Shown here piece by piece: positions 48,592 to 60,353 of a stretch of DNA of 64,000 nucleotides. Where the stretch lies: contig OX327683.1 in NCBI GenBank assembly GCA_946807835.1, positions 14,203,001 to 14,267,000 on the forward strand, written 5' to 3'. A model generated the notes under the pieces. That model was not told the DNA's origin, did no database searches, and saw only the letters and a program-made list of their open reading frames with translations. Every line of letters begins with the position of its first letter. The stretch's first letter is position 1. The position numbers and the translations under genes are program-made. Origin of the DNA: Ailanthus altissimus (taxonomy: Eukaryota; Streptophyta; Magnoliopsida; Sapindales; Simaroubaceae).

Positions 48592-49933
48592 TGATGCGAT
48601 ATTTTTACATTTTAAAATTAAGTGCAAGTATACATTGTCATATGCAAGTAAGAAAGGGACAAAAGAATCGGATGTCAAATCCACAAGAATAATTTTTACT
48701 TTTCTCTAAGTACTAAAATTATATCTTTCTAGTAATTATTTTGAAAAATAAAAATCTAAGAATGAATTTAGAAAGCAATGACACAATATAAAGAGATTTG
48801 GAAGATAGCAATATAGAGAAAACCTATGGTTAATACTATCCCTCAATATACTTTCTAATGGTTAATCCTCTAATATTTAATTTCCTTAGTCTTTGTTATT
48901 GATCAAGACATTATTATATTCATAAGCCTCTCCCAAGGTCATGCAAGTATATCTTAATTTACTAAATAACTATATTCCTATGATATTTAATAAATTAAGA
49001 TTCATTAAGAACAAGTCTTATTGATCATACATGTCAATTAGGTATATTCCTATCCTAATTTGAAACTTTTCATATGTAACATTGAATGTCACTCTACAAT
49101 TATGCATCAAATTATCTATGTCTAAATATAATGATTCATCTTCCGAGTTTATCAAAATATTACCAATTTATTCACTATATATTGGCCAGATATATTGAAA
49201 CATTAAGAACAAGTAATTTGAATAACAAAGAATTAAGTTTATTAAATATTAGAAAGATATGGCAATTAAGCACATATATTGAGTTCAAGTATTAACCCTA
49301 GAAAAAAAAATTAGTTCATAACTACAAGAGAACAGCGGTTAAAATTAAAAAAAAAATGATACAATCAATAGCAAATCGATAAAGACGTCGAATTACTTTT
49401 GATTGAGCTGCCTAAAAAACTCTTGATGCTGAAGAACGCCTTGAATTTCTCTCTACGTATGCTTTAATTGAGCTCTAATTGCTCTTTAAGACTTGTGTTC
49501 TCTCTTTTTTTATGATCTCTAAAGGCTAGAGACGAGTGGCCTTTTATAGGGACTGAATTGAGCTTAAAATCTCTAATTCTTGTCAGGTTAGGAATCGCAC
49601 TGTCGTTGGAGCACTATCATATTGTCGTTGGGGTGCTATATTGAAAAGGCCGTCTCGCTAGAGCGGTGAAGGCATAGTGCTGGGCGTTGGGTCATCACTG
49701 ACGTGGTAGCTTGCTAACGCTGGGGCAATGGATTACAATTTAAACAAGTCTTTTTTCTTATTTTCTTATTTTGATCACTGTTCTAGCACTGAGGCGACAG
49801 GTCCATATATTTTGAAAACTTTACACTTTAGTCCCCGTAAATAATAATAAACACAAATAGCCTTTTTTTTCATAAAATAATAAAATATCAAAATAAAAAT
49901 ATAAAAAAATATATGATAAATATGCTCTTATCA
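48592..49933 (-). mobile_element. T1: solo LTR, gypsy type
   Basis: On the minus strand it starts TGATAAGAGCATATTT at 49933 and ends TATCGCATCA at 48592. The perfect target duplication is TGCAC (48587-48591 and 49934-49938). The minus-strand TATA box CCTATAAAAGG (49541-49551) is preceded by a GC-rich motif cluster at 49600-49800. Its start resembles the Tat-like LTR at 56566-58083 (TGATAA...), so it may belong to a related family. No internal region is present. Confidence 0.85.
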
Positions 49934-49979
49934 TGCACTAATCACGCATTGTGTGATATAATTTTTGCGCGGCTTTGCA

Positions 49980-52900
49980 TTTTTTTCAAATATATTTTTT
50001 TATTAATTTAATCACATTTTTGAATTTATTTTTTGTTATAAGTATCATAAAGTGTTAGTCATTCATTGTATACGTTGGGCGAAGGTAAGAAAATTTCGAT
50101 GCCGATGATGAGAGATATATTAGATTCTAAAATATTGGTATTTTTTTTCCTAATGATGTGAGATATGAAGAGTTGTTGAATACTTTGTGTTGCACAATTG
50201 AAGTTGATAATGTACAATATAAAGTGTGCATAGAGCATGAGTTACTCGTTGTATGCTTCGGGCAAAGGTGAGAGAATTCATGTGATGGTGATGAGAGATA
50301 TATTGAGTTTCAAAATATTGGCATTTCTATTCCTAATGACGTAAAATATGAAGAGTTTTTAAATACTGTGTGTTGCATAATTGAAGTTAATAATGTGGAA
50401 TTTAAAGTATTTTTAAGAATTTATATTGATGCAATAAGTTGAGACTAATTAAAATTATAAATAATGATGATGTGTTGTTCTATATAAGGGTCAACTAAAG
50501 AATTTTCACACCTCTATGTGAAACAATGAATTCTAAAGCTCTTGTATATAAAGATGATGCATAGGTGTCTATTAAGAACCAACAAACCTGTCGTAATCAT
50601 TTTATATTGACAAATAGTAGCAATTAAGTGAGTAGTATAGTTTTAACAATAAAAATAGGCAAAAAAAAGGAAATTAAAAAAATAGATCGGCCGGTTTAAT
50701 TTTATTTATATGTTTTTAGGAAATCATTCAATTCTTATATTTAAAATAATCAGACGACCCAATTATACATATAACATGAATTGAATTGAAAACTATTTTT
50801 TTAATTATTAATATTTTAAAATTTAAACATAAAAAAATAGAATGTCATTTGATTTAAAAACAAACTTTTGACTCAGTGTGTAGATAATAGCACTTTAGCC
50901 CTAGGTTATTATTTTTTACTCCTTTTTATAGCTCCACAATTCATGCGAAGCAAATTGTCAAATTTGAAAATTTGTACGCGCCAACTTCTATGTTTTTTAA
51001 TTTTTAGGCTAAAGTGAGAACTTTGAAAACATGAATTTTAAATTATTTTACTTTCAAGGCCTGAAATGTATTTGCTGACCAAAATGAGCTGTTTTAGGAT
51101 AAATATATAAAACAACAAAAAAATAAGTACATAAAGTAACCAAAATAATTCGCTAGATTAAACTGAATCTTGTCAACAGATAGGTAAAATAGAGTTCTTG
51201 CAAAAAAATATTATAATTAGTTTTTTAAAAAAAACTTAAGAATAAAATTGTTAATTTAAAAAACTAAAAGTACCATAATGGAAGAAAAACATGCCACAAA
51301 TCCTGGACATACAATTAAGTCAAAAACTATGAATCATTGTAGAAGAAAATTAATAGTGCAAACGCTAATATGTTAGTGCCAAGCTTCAAATTCCACCATA
51401 GAATATAAAATTTTCATAGAAGAAAATTAAAATAAAGAAGTTTAAATTTAATGAATCTAATCTGACTTATATTTCTACAAATCAGACTTTGAGCCAATTT
51501 ACATGTTTCCCGAATCCTTTTCGTCGCCATGCGTAAACACCTGCATATGAAACTATGTTTTTTTTACAAAAAATTCTTTTCATTTTAATTTTAATTTTTT
51601 TCTAATTCTTTTGTATCTTAATTATGTGGTAATCAATTCTAAATTAAAATTTGATTGTAGATTAATTTAGTTGGGGTTGATTTCTTGCCTTATGAGTAAT
51701 TTTTAAATTTTCTTTAATTTTATATTGAAAATGAGTTGGTTATTTTAGATTTCAGATTTTAAAAGCTGAATGTGAAACTGATGTTTATTTTTTAGTTGAA
51801 ACTATTATATTTATTTTTGAGTTGAATTGATATTTTTATTTTTTATGGACAAAATTATTTGTAATTTGCGGTGTATTTTTATCTTTTGATAAGATAATTT
51901 AATGTTGATGGATCATGATTTGTGATTAATGATGGATTTTTATGGATAAAATAATTTTGATGGACTATTTGGTGATGGACGATGATTTGTGATTTTATGA
52001 TGAATATGTATGAAAAAAATTATAGATAATTTGATTTTGATGTATGATAATTTCGTAATTTTATTATAGATATTTTGAATTTCGTAAATTATAATTTGTG
52101 ATTTTATGATAAATATTTATAGACAATTTGATTTTGAAGGATATTTAGCTTAAATTAAATATATAATTATGTAAATATATAATAAATTCAAATTCTTAGC
52201 TCAAAATTGATGGACAATAAATTATTTGAAAAAAATTATAAAAACACCATATGACCTTTGGCCCAATGAAAAGTAATCTCACATAAATTTTATCCCCAAA
52301 TAACCCAGGACCTAAAAAAAGAACAAAAAATTTTCAAAATGGCTAAAAAATTGGACCAAAATAGGTTCAGATTTTTTACTCAAGAAAATATTCAAATTGA
52401 CCCAAAATTTAAAAAACCAACTAAACTAAATAATAAAAAAATTAATTCAATCCGATTTGGTTTCTGTAATATAATTGGGTTTTTCAATTCTCCTATAAGG
52501 AAGAATTGAAAAGCCGCAGGGTTCTGTAAAAACAAATTAGCCCGGCTCATGCCCACCCTTACTAAATAATACTAACTTTTATGTTTTCTACAAATACTAC
52601 AAATAACTATTATTATTCTCTTATAATATTCAACGAATATCCAATTTATGTGGCCTTATGATAGTTAGACAAATGAAGATAATGATGATAATGAAAACGT
52701 TGATAATATAAAAAAAGCTAATAGATTAATGATATATCGAAAGGCAAACAATATTATATTTTTAATAGTTCTCTTAATAAGCTACATGATGCGTATGATT
52801 TACATGCAAGAAAAGATTAAGTTCAAGCATAAAATCCTTTCAATTTATTTCTTTGATACCATAATCAGACTTCGCCATATTGAATAAGGTTTTGTGTTTT

Positions 52901-53080
52901 GAAATTAGAGATGTGTATTCGAAAAAATTGTATAATAGTAAGAATGAACTCCATGAAGCTATTACTTTAATAGTATTTAAGGATAATTGGAGCTTTAAAG
53001 TTTTAAATCAACAAAAGATCATTTTAAGATAAGATGCAATGATAAAAGAAAATATAAAAAATATCGTTGAAAGTGTAGAA
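49980..53080 (+). pseudogene. MULE transposase N-terminal remnant (copy 1), with insertion
   Basis: Translation in broken frames gives YIEFQNIGISIPNDVKYEEFL, then VEFKVFLRIYIDAI, and further down FKDNWSFKVLN. This order fits the N-terminal part of plant Mutator-like transposases, which act in the nucleus to move MULE DNA elements. The first exon-like segment is duplicated in tandem (about 50063 and 50246, period about 183). A hAT-like insertion occupies 50650-52561. The copy resumes at about 52570 and fades near 53080. A second copy at 60641-61440 supports the boundaries. Confidence 0.6.
50650..52561. mobile_element. hAT-like non-autonomous element in the MULE remnant
   Basis: The left end TAAAAATAGGC (50650-50660) and the reversed right end TAAGGGTGGGC (52561) match at seven of eleven positions, and the differences are G to A changes. 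Flanking octamers TTTAACAA and CTAAATAA match at five of eight. Removing the segment restores alignment with the second MULE copy near 61095. Inside, decayed repeats with GATGATTTGTGATTTTATGA occur at 51900-52110. No ORF is seen. Confidence 0.5.
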
Positions 53081-53180
53081 GTTTTTTTTTTTTTTTGCAT
53101 ACGTGTCTAAACCTACGGTAAGGGCCTTTATAGTTTTGTTTATTTGATTAATGCATTACATGTTGCTTTTCCATGCCAAG

Positions 53181-53646
53181 TGTCACAGATCTTTTGAGAA
53201 CCGTGCGGCCTTAGACGCATTGCACGCTAAGCAGCCTAAAAAATACCGCACAAAGAAAAGATGAGAAAACACGCACACAATGTGTTTGAGAAAAAGCTCT
53301 CTATATTGTTAAAGCGATTACAAGGTATGAGATGCTTTGTATAACTGAGGGTGTCCCCTTTTTATACTACTAGTTAGCTCTACACAATTAACGGCTATAA
53401 TCTAAGATGCTATACAACGATCTAACGATGTACATACAAGATAGAAAAATATATTATGGAATATTTTTCCTGCCAAATAGGGGTTTACAATCCTAATAAG
53501 TCACAGGCCAAGCCCATATCTCCATCCTAATTAGCGGGCCTTTTTAGAAACTCCGGTTCACGTAGTGCTCCATGGTCCAAGTAGCCTTCAATAGGCTTAG
53601 TCGTGCACTAAGTGCTCGAGAAAATGAGAGCACTTATGGCGTGACA
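53181..53646 (-). repeat. 3' LTR of the chromovirus
   Basis: On the minus strand it starts TGTCACGCC right after the PPT GGTGGGGGAGAA and ends CTGTGACA at 53181. The termini are inverted repeats. It contains a TATA-like stretch near 53360 (minus). A partner 5' LTR is not in the window. Confidence 0.8.
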
Positions 53647-53662
53647 TTCTCCCCCACCAAAT

Positions 53663-55895
53663 TCACGCGACGCCCTCGTCGCGTCGTCGCTGGAACTCAC
53701 GCAACTTACTCTCGAACTGCCACAATGCATTCTTGGGTTCCCAGGTTGCTTCATTCTCGAGTAATCCTTTCCACTTGACGAATACTCACGACTAGGAGGG
53801 TAGTTCTTCTTCCGTACTGTCCTCACATTAAGGATAAGTTCTATCTCCTTTTCATAAGATGTGGAAACCCCCAATGATGCCCTGGTTTGTGGCCCACTCT
53901 CCGTGTCCTTCGCATCACCATGATATGGCTTTAAACAGCTTACGTGAAACATCGGATGTAGTTGAAGTCTCAAAGGCAACTCCACCTTATACGAGACATT
54001 GCCAACCCTCGTGTAGACTTTTGTTGCGTTGAAAGGATTTTTACCATCACCAAGTCTCCTACGTTGTACTCGACATGCCTCCGCTTATCATCAGCCTATT
54101 TCTTCATCCGCTTTGTTGCCTTATTGAGATATACCCGTGCTTTATCCTATTGCTCTTGCTAGGACTTTACAGCTTTGTACGCTATTGGACTCTTTCCCGT
54201 ATCACTAGATATTAGCGCGTGCGGTGTGAGAGGTTGCTAGCCAGTAGCTAGCTCAAATGGGATTTGTTTGTTGACTCACACCACTGCAAGTTGTATAAGA
54301 ACTATGCCACATCAAGTAACTTAACCCAATCTTGTTTATTTATGCTCACAAAATGTCGCAAGTACAGTTTCAATAATGCATTCACCCTCTCGGTCTGCTT
54401 ATCCGTTTGTGGGTAAAAGCTAGTAGAAAAGTGAAGCTTCAACCCTATGAGATTGAACAGCCCTGTCAAAAATCTCCCGATAAATCTCATGTCACGATCA
54501 CTTAATATCACCCTCGACCAGCCCTAATACTTGACTACGTGCTTAAAGAAAATTCTCGCTGTTTCTTTCGCACTACACTCTTTAGGTGCTGGTATAAAAG
54601 TAGCATACTTGGAAAAGTCAGTCTACCACTATGATGATAGTCCCACATCCTTTAGATTTTGGTAAAGCTACCATAAAATTCACATAAATTCTCTCCCAAG
54701 GTCTCTTCGATATGGGAAATGGTTCAAGTAGCCCTACGGGACTCTGCTGCTCAATCTTATCTTGTTGGCACTTGAGACAAGTCTTGACAAATTGTTCTAT
54801 CTCTTCCCACATGCTTGGCCAATAGTATACCATCTTTAATAGGGCGTATGTACATTTTTGACCTGGATGTCTTGCCCATTTTGTGTCATGACACTCCTTA
54901 ATGAGATTACGTTGTAAATTCTCTTACTTTGGCATATATACCTGATGGCCCTTGGTGTAGAGAAGCCTATCTTCTACCCAAAATTGTTATGTCTTCCCCT
55001 CATGTGCTTGTGTAGAGCTGTGTAGCTATGGGATCATGCTTCATTCCTTCTTGAAATAGGCTGAGTAATTCTCCTTCTAGCTTGCTTACAGCTGCTAACT
55101 CGACCTTCCAGCTTAAGGCATCTGCCACCATGTTCGCCTTTCCTGATTTATACTCGAGCTCGTAATCGAACTTCGCTAGAAAGTCTTGCCACCTAGCTAG
55201 CTTTGGTTGAGTTTCTTTTGGCTTTAGAAGTAACTCGTTGCTATGTTGTCCGTCATCACTACAAACTTTGCTCCAAGAAAATAATGTCGCCAAATGCGCA
55301 AACAGTGGATAACCTCCGTCATCTCCTTCTCTTGCACCGTATAACACCTCTCTGTCTCATTGAGTTTTCGGCTCTCATATGCGATCGAATGGTCCTGTTG
55401 CATCAAAACACCACCAATGGAAAAATCAAATGCATCAGTATATACCTCATACGATAACAAATGGTTTGGCAATGCTAGAACTAGCTCATCGATCCTTACT
55501 TTCTTTAATCGATCAAAAGCCCCTTAGCACTCCTTTATCCACTCTCATGCTTTAGTTTTCTTCAAAAGGTCGGTAAGGGGTGCAACAATGGTGGAGTAGT
55601 TTTTGATGAATCTCCGATAATAGTTGACTAACCCAAGAAAAGACCACAGCTCGGTAACTCTCGTAGGTGCCTCCTAATCTACTATAGCACGAATCTTCAA
55701 TCTATCCATCATCAACTTGCCTTTTTGATCCTGTGACATAACAAGTCCACCTTCTGCTTGGAAAACGAAAACTTCTCCCTCTTCATATACAGTTCATTCT
55801 TATAGGGCACCTTCAAGATAGACCGTAAATTTTCTACATGCTCTTCGAAAGTGTTACTGTAGATAATGATGTTGTCTAAGTACACCACAAATGTA
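53663..55895 (-). pseudogene. Chromovirus pol remnant: RT, RNase H, integrase, chromodomain
   Basis: Reading along the minus strand: reverse transcriptase core FVVYLDNIIIYSNTFEEH (55880-55830), where YLDD has become YLDN, then FSKQKVDLLCHRI; RNase H EVYTDAFDFSIGGVLMQQD and VVMTDNIAT; integrase zinc region YYWPSMWEEIEQFVKTCLKC; catalytic core with the first aspartate changed (VNFMVALPKSKG) and the second kept (ILSDRDMRFIGRF); then PQTDKQTERVNALL. The end holds FHVSCLKPYH and a chromodomain, VKWKGLLENEATWEP, after a one-base frameshift, stopping at 53663-53665. Chromodomains guide integration to heterochromatin. Everything upstream of the RT core is missing: the sequence changes abruptly near 55895 into a different element's leader. 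Confidence 0.85.
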
Positions 55896-56543
55896 AAGTA
55901 CAATAAATAAATAAAAGAAAAATAAATAATAAAGTACAATAAAAAAAAAAGGTACAATAAGTAAATAAATAAAAACTTAGGCGGTAGAATCGGCCATTAA
56001 AATAAAAAAAATACAACATATTACCTAAAGAAAATAAAGTGCAATAAATAAATAAAAGAAAATAAAAATAAAGTACAAAAAAAGTGTAATAAATAAATAA
56101 AGTGTAATAAATAAATAAAGTACAATAAATAAACTAAAGTGCAATAAATAAATAAATTGCAATAAAAAAAATAAACTAAGTTAAGCGGTAAAACCAGCCA
56201 TTAAAATCAAAATACAACAAATTAAATAAAGAAATAAAATACAATAAATAAATAAAAGAAAATAAAGTGTGATAAATAAATTAAAAAAATAAAGTGTGAA
56301 GCACAATAAATAAATAAATAAAAGAAAATGAACTAAGTTAGGTGGTAAAATCAACCATTAAAATAATATAAAATATAACAAATTAACTAAGAAAATAAAA
56401 TAAATTAGGTGGTAGAACCTACCATGAACAATAAGATGAATTACAACAAAAAAAATAAAACCAAAATTTTACAAAGTAAAGAAAATGTACAAAGTTACCG
56501 TTTTAGTATTAATAAACGTAACCGACTTTCGCTTAGTGTGCCT
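55896..56543 (-). other. Tat-like 5' leader with AT-rich repeats
   Basis: A (GTACAATAAATAAATAAA)-like tandem array contains three to four copies of GGCGGTAGAATCGGCCATTA and its variants (about 55980, 56193, 56340 and 56409). It lies immediately inside the PBS at 56544-56560 and is noncoding. Its outer edge joins the truncated chromovirus. Confidence 0.65.
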
Positions 56544-56560
56544 CCCCGGCAACGGCGCCA
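56544..56560 (-). other. Primer binding site of the Tat-like element
   Basis: On the minus strand this reads TGGCGCCGTTGCCGGGG, the long PBS typical of Athila/Tat elements. It starts five bases after the LTR end at 56566. Confidence 0.85.
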
Positions 56561-56565
56561 AGTTT

Positions 56566-58083
56566 TGTTTACGCTCAAAATGTAATGCAGTTATCGCAGT
56601 ATAGATTGAGGTGTCAATCCCACAAGGAAGCTTTTGGTAAAATAGGTTGGTTAAGTAAAATATTAAAGTAATAGCCAAAAGAGAAAATTAATTAATTGGT
56701 TTAAGTGGATGAGATAGAATTATCTATGAATTGAGAAAAATGTCTTATGATGATTTAAGCAAGGCTTCGAGAATCACAATTATGCTTTATAAATCTATTC
56801 TACACTTTGATTCAATGTTTATAATACAATTGACATTTTACATCTAAACAATCAATCGGAAGATATGTAAAATATAACACATTTGATATAACTAAACTCT
56901 CTTGCAAATATTAACACAAATCATGTTCATTATACAAGTTATCTAAGATTGATAATATATCATTTTGACAATATTGTAGTAAAAGATCAACTTGAATATC
57001 AAACATTTATTATCTTTACATGTTTATCCAAGATTGACAATATTGCAGTAAAAGATTAACATATAAAACAATGTAACCAATAACAATTATAATTCAACAA
57101 GAATCAAATAAAAAAAGTATGACTGAACATATATGAGACATGAGAATTATAACCTTTGGATTATAGAAAATAAAATAGATAAGAGATTAATCAAAACTAA
57201 ACTTAGAAACATTTGTAGCTCTTGACAACGAATCAAAGCATAGAAGTATTGATTACACATAAAAGTTCATCTCTTAGCCTTGCCAAGAACTCTAGCCTAG
57301 ATTACAATGCATGTTAATAAGAAGAAAATAAGAGAGAATTATCTAATGTTGAAAACATCCTAAGAGTGTCCTTATATAGGCAATGAATGGAAATGTGTTA
57401 AGTGTGACATTAATCTTCAATAATTTAGGCCAATAACTCGTTCACCCACTTGCAGTACATTTTTGATAATGTAAATGACCAACGTAACCTTTGTTGCCGA
57501 CATAAAAGTTGTAGAATTTTGTCTCTTCTTTCCATAGCCACTAGGTTCATGCAAATTGGATATGAGAAAATTTTTAAAGATACATCAGATTTTGGCTAAC
57601 AACCATTTTACCCACTTGCAACATAATTTGGTCCATGATAACGGTTGATTTGGACTTTACCATCAACATAAGAGTTGTTGATAATTAAGTTCGTATTTCA
57701 CAGCTTCAAGAATTATACCAATTGGGTACGGATTGTGTGAGATACGGTCCAAATACATAAGTTGGGTCAAGCTGAACAGAAGTTTGTAGCTCGATTCTAT
57801 TGTATCTCAATTTTTGGCCCATAACATGTTGGATTTGGCTTTTCAACTATTCTTCAAGTTTATGTAAGATTGAGTCATGTTTCTCTAGGTTTAAGAATTT
57901 CTTCATTTTGATTTCTACATTGAGAGTTATGTCCATTTTACCTAAACATGTACAAATAACATTCATTAATCACAATTTAAGGAGAACACTTTATTTCAAG
58001 GTAAAAGTATAAAAATGTTAAAATTAGTGACATTAAATAGTGACTGAATCTCTTAATAAATGTGCATTTTCATGTGTTTATCA
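56566..58083 (-). repeat. LTR of the Tat-like element, with PBS on one side and PPT on the other
   Basis: On the minus strand it starts TGATAAACACATGAAAATGC at 58083 and ends GAGCGTAAACA at 56566. A PBS lies directly beyond its end. A PPT-like TTGGTTGGAGGTTG (58084-58097) lies directly before its start. It therefore serves as 3' LTR for the sequence to its right and as 5' LTR for the leader to its left. Confidence 0.82.
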
Positions 58084-59556
58084 CAACCTCCAACCAACTT
58101 ATTGCTAGTCTCTAGCAATTCAAGCCTAAATAAAATATGCAAAACTATTTAAGCATTTCAAACAAAAAGTCAGTTCAAGATCACTGTTGCTATTATGGTT
58201 TTTTCAATTATAACTTTCAAAACTTGTGTGTGTGTGTGTGAACTAAGCCGTAACTATCTTACCACAAATCACAACAGATATAGCCTTGAGAATTTCTCCA
58301 AGTAAAAGCCTCAACTCCATATCCTCACAGGTGTATGACTGTTTAAAAGGTTATGATTTCTCTCATAGAGTTGAAAAACAGTTAAACACTCAAGAAAAAG
58401 TCAATTTTAAAGACATACATATAAACTAACATTGATCCAAAGATAGAAAAATCAATTGTTTAAAAATTAATTATTCTTAACATACGCTAGCTTTAGAACT
58501 TCAATTGGCTTATTAGAATAATACAAATATAACTTGGTGAGAAAATTACTTTACAAAATATTTGTCTTCTAAAATTGAATGAAGACTTTATTAAACTGAA
58601 TTGATTCTTCTCTTTTTTTTTTTTTGGTATTTTGCTTTCTTTTTTTTTAATTATATATATATATTTGAAGAATACAAGGAAGCATTACAAAAGTTTCTCA
58701 CCAAAATATTTTATACACAAATGCAACCAACTTATTCCTTAATTCAAATAATATCAATTTAAACAAAAATTAACCAATTCAAATGATCAATAAAGGTTCT
58801 TAAGCTATTTTCTCAACCTTTCCATTTACTCATAAACGATATGTGAGATTAGAAATATATATACTTAAACATGAGAATTCTCTTGGCTATAAATTGAATC
58901 ATCTGTCTTACCACAAGGCTTAGCATTGTATTTAAAAATATTTTGGAAGTCATTCTTTAGTAACCTAAATAGAAACAGTGACTCAACTTAAACAATTTTG
59001 AAATCATACTTAGGCAGAAAAGTAAATTCCTTTATACAAGAATTACCAAGACTACAAGCAATAAACAACAATACATGAAACATAAAATAAAACAACAAAA
59101 AGTTAGTTAAAATACGTTTCAAAAGTTAGAAATAAAACTCCTTACTCTCCCATTCTAATTTGACCTGGAATGCGTCTCAAGAATTCAAAAATGAACTCTT
59201 TACTCTGCCATTTTAATCGAGAGTATATATTAGCATCATCATTTTAGTTTACTCTTTACTCTTTTTTTTTAACTTTTTTTAATGCAAAATACAACTTATG
59301 TCTACTATCCTCCCCTCAAATCAAATGAAACATTGTCCTCAATGTTAAAATAGAAAGAGATAAAGTACAAGAGACATTACCTGAAACGCCATTTATTCGA
59401 AAGAAATAAACTTGAGAGACACTTAAACAAATATAAACTAAAATGATGATGCTGATAAATAAATAAAATAAAGAAAAACACATGTATTTATAAGTAGTTG
59501 TGATTGTGGTTCACATCTTCCTTTCGTTTTACATCCAGTAACGGCTTAAACGCCCT
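58084..59556 (-). other. Tat-like 3' noncoding region with PPT
   Basis: It runs from the end of the intact ORF to the LTR. The segment CAATGTTTCATTTGATTTG near 59320 (minus) and the PPT next to the LTR are typical of this group. It contains a short TG repeat at about 58226-58240 and poly(T) tracts. No further ORF. Confidence 0.6.
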
Positions 59557-60105
59557 CTATAGGTCGGGGATAGGCTTCCTATCCAATTTTCTTATAAATT
59601 GGCAAATAGGGTCTTTTAGAGTCAGATTCCCGAGACTATACCGTTGATGTTCATTTTTGAATTTATTCCATAAATCGAGAAGTTCACATTGCACAAGTCC
59701 ATAAGATTGCGTCTCAAGAGTTAATAGGATATCATCCAAAGACTGCTTACTCAGTCCATCCTTAATGAACTGAATTTTGTCTTCTCGATTTCTAGATGCA
59801 AATCCTAAAGAACGACAACTCCGGTTACAACTCCATCGAGCACATTTATGACATACTTGTAACCTCTTTGCTCCTCGCCTTTTGGCATAAGAGATTCTTC
59901 TAAGACTAGGCATAAAATAAATAAAATCATTTGCAGACTCACCAGATAATCGAACCTTGGCTTCAATTAACCAACGAATATCCATAGGGATATTACTCAA
60001 TATCAATAGCCTTAGTCTTTCACACCGTGCTTTGTAAATCTTAAGTAGAGCATTTTGAGGCAATAAAGGAAAACGTTTTTTAAGGTTGGCAAGAATGCGA
60101 TCCAT
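59557..60105 (-). CDS. Intact 182-aa basic, cysteine-rich protein; resembles carlavirus nucleic-acid-binding proteins
   Basis: ATG at 60103-60105, TAG at 59557-59559, no interruption. Residues 1-15 are basic (MDRILANLKKRF). Residues about 65-85 hold an arginine/lysine-rich run (SLRRISYAKRRGAKRL). A zinc-finger-like cluster, CHKCARWSCNRSC (CX2CX4CX3C), follows at once. A FIKDG block comes about 25 residues later, then a C-terminal part of about 65 residues that I do not recognise. A basic run directly before a four-cysteine cluster, followed by a conserved hydrophobic block, is the layout of the small cysteine-rich nucleic-acid-binding proteins of carlaviruses, which act in RNA binding and silencing suppression. 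That match is by eye. The ORF lies 250 bases past the pol stop and before the PPT and 3' LTR, on the element's own strand. It is the only fully open element gene in the window. A host-captured gene, or an extra ORF native to Tat elements, are alternatives. Confidence 0.55.
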   Translation of the reverse strand: MDRILANLKKRFPLLPQNALLKIYKARCERLRLLILSNIPMDIRWLIEAKVRLSGESANDFIYFMPSLRRISYAKRRGAKRLQVCHKCARWSCNRSCRSLGFASRNREDKIQFIKDGLSKQSLDDILLTLETQSYGLVQCELLDLWNKFKNEHQRYSLGNLTLKDPICQFIRKLDRKPIPDL

Positions 60106-60353
60106 TTTGAAAGAAAGAAAAGAGATGAATGCATAGTTTAAGGAACAATTTTTAGGGAACTAAAAAACTGATTTTAATAGTCACAGAGTACCGTATCTGC
60201 CACTTGACCGGGAAATAAAATCACACTGAAGAAAAAAGAAAAAGAAGAAAATAAAGTAAAATAAAATGTGAAAGAAAATAAAAGTAAAAATAAAAAGTCA
60301 AAAGATAAAATATAAACAAAATATAAAATATAGTACAGATAGATTAAACCTGA
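60106..60353 (-). other. Spacer between pol tail and the intact ORF
   Basis: A purine-rich spacer of about 250 bases (AAAGAAAAAGAAGAAAAT-type runs on the plus strand). It could contain the 5' UTR or promoter of a separate message for the ORF, but I see no clear TATA box or splice acceptor. Confidence 0.35.

Noticed and set aside
55203..55457. 84-codon plus-strand frame
   Set aside because: Antisense shadow of the chromovirus RNase H region.
58226..58240. Short TG repeat
   Set aside because: An ordinary microsatellite in a noncoding region.
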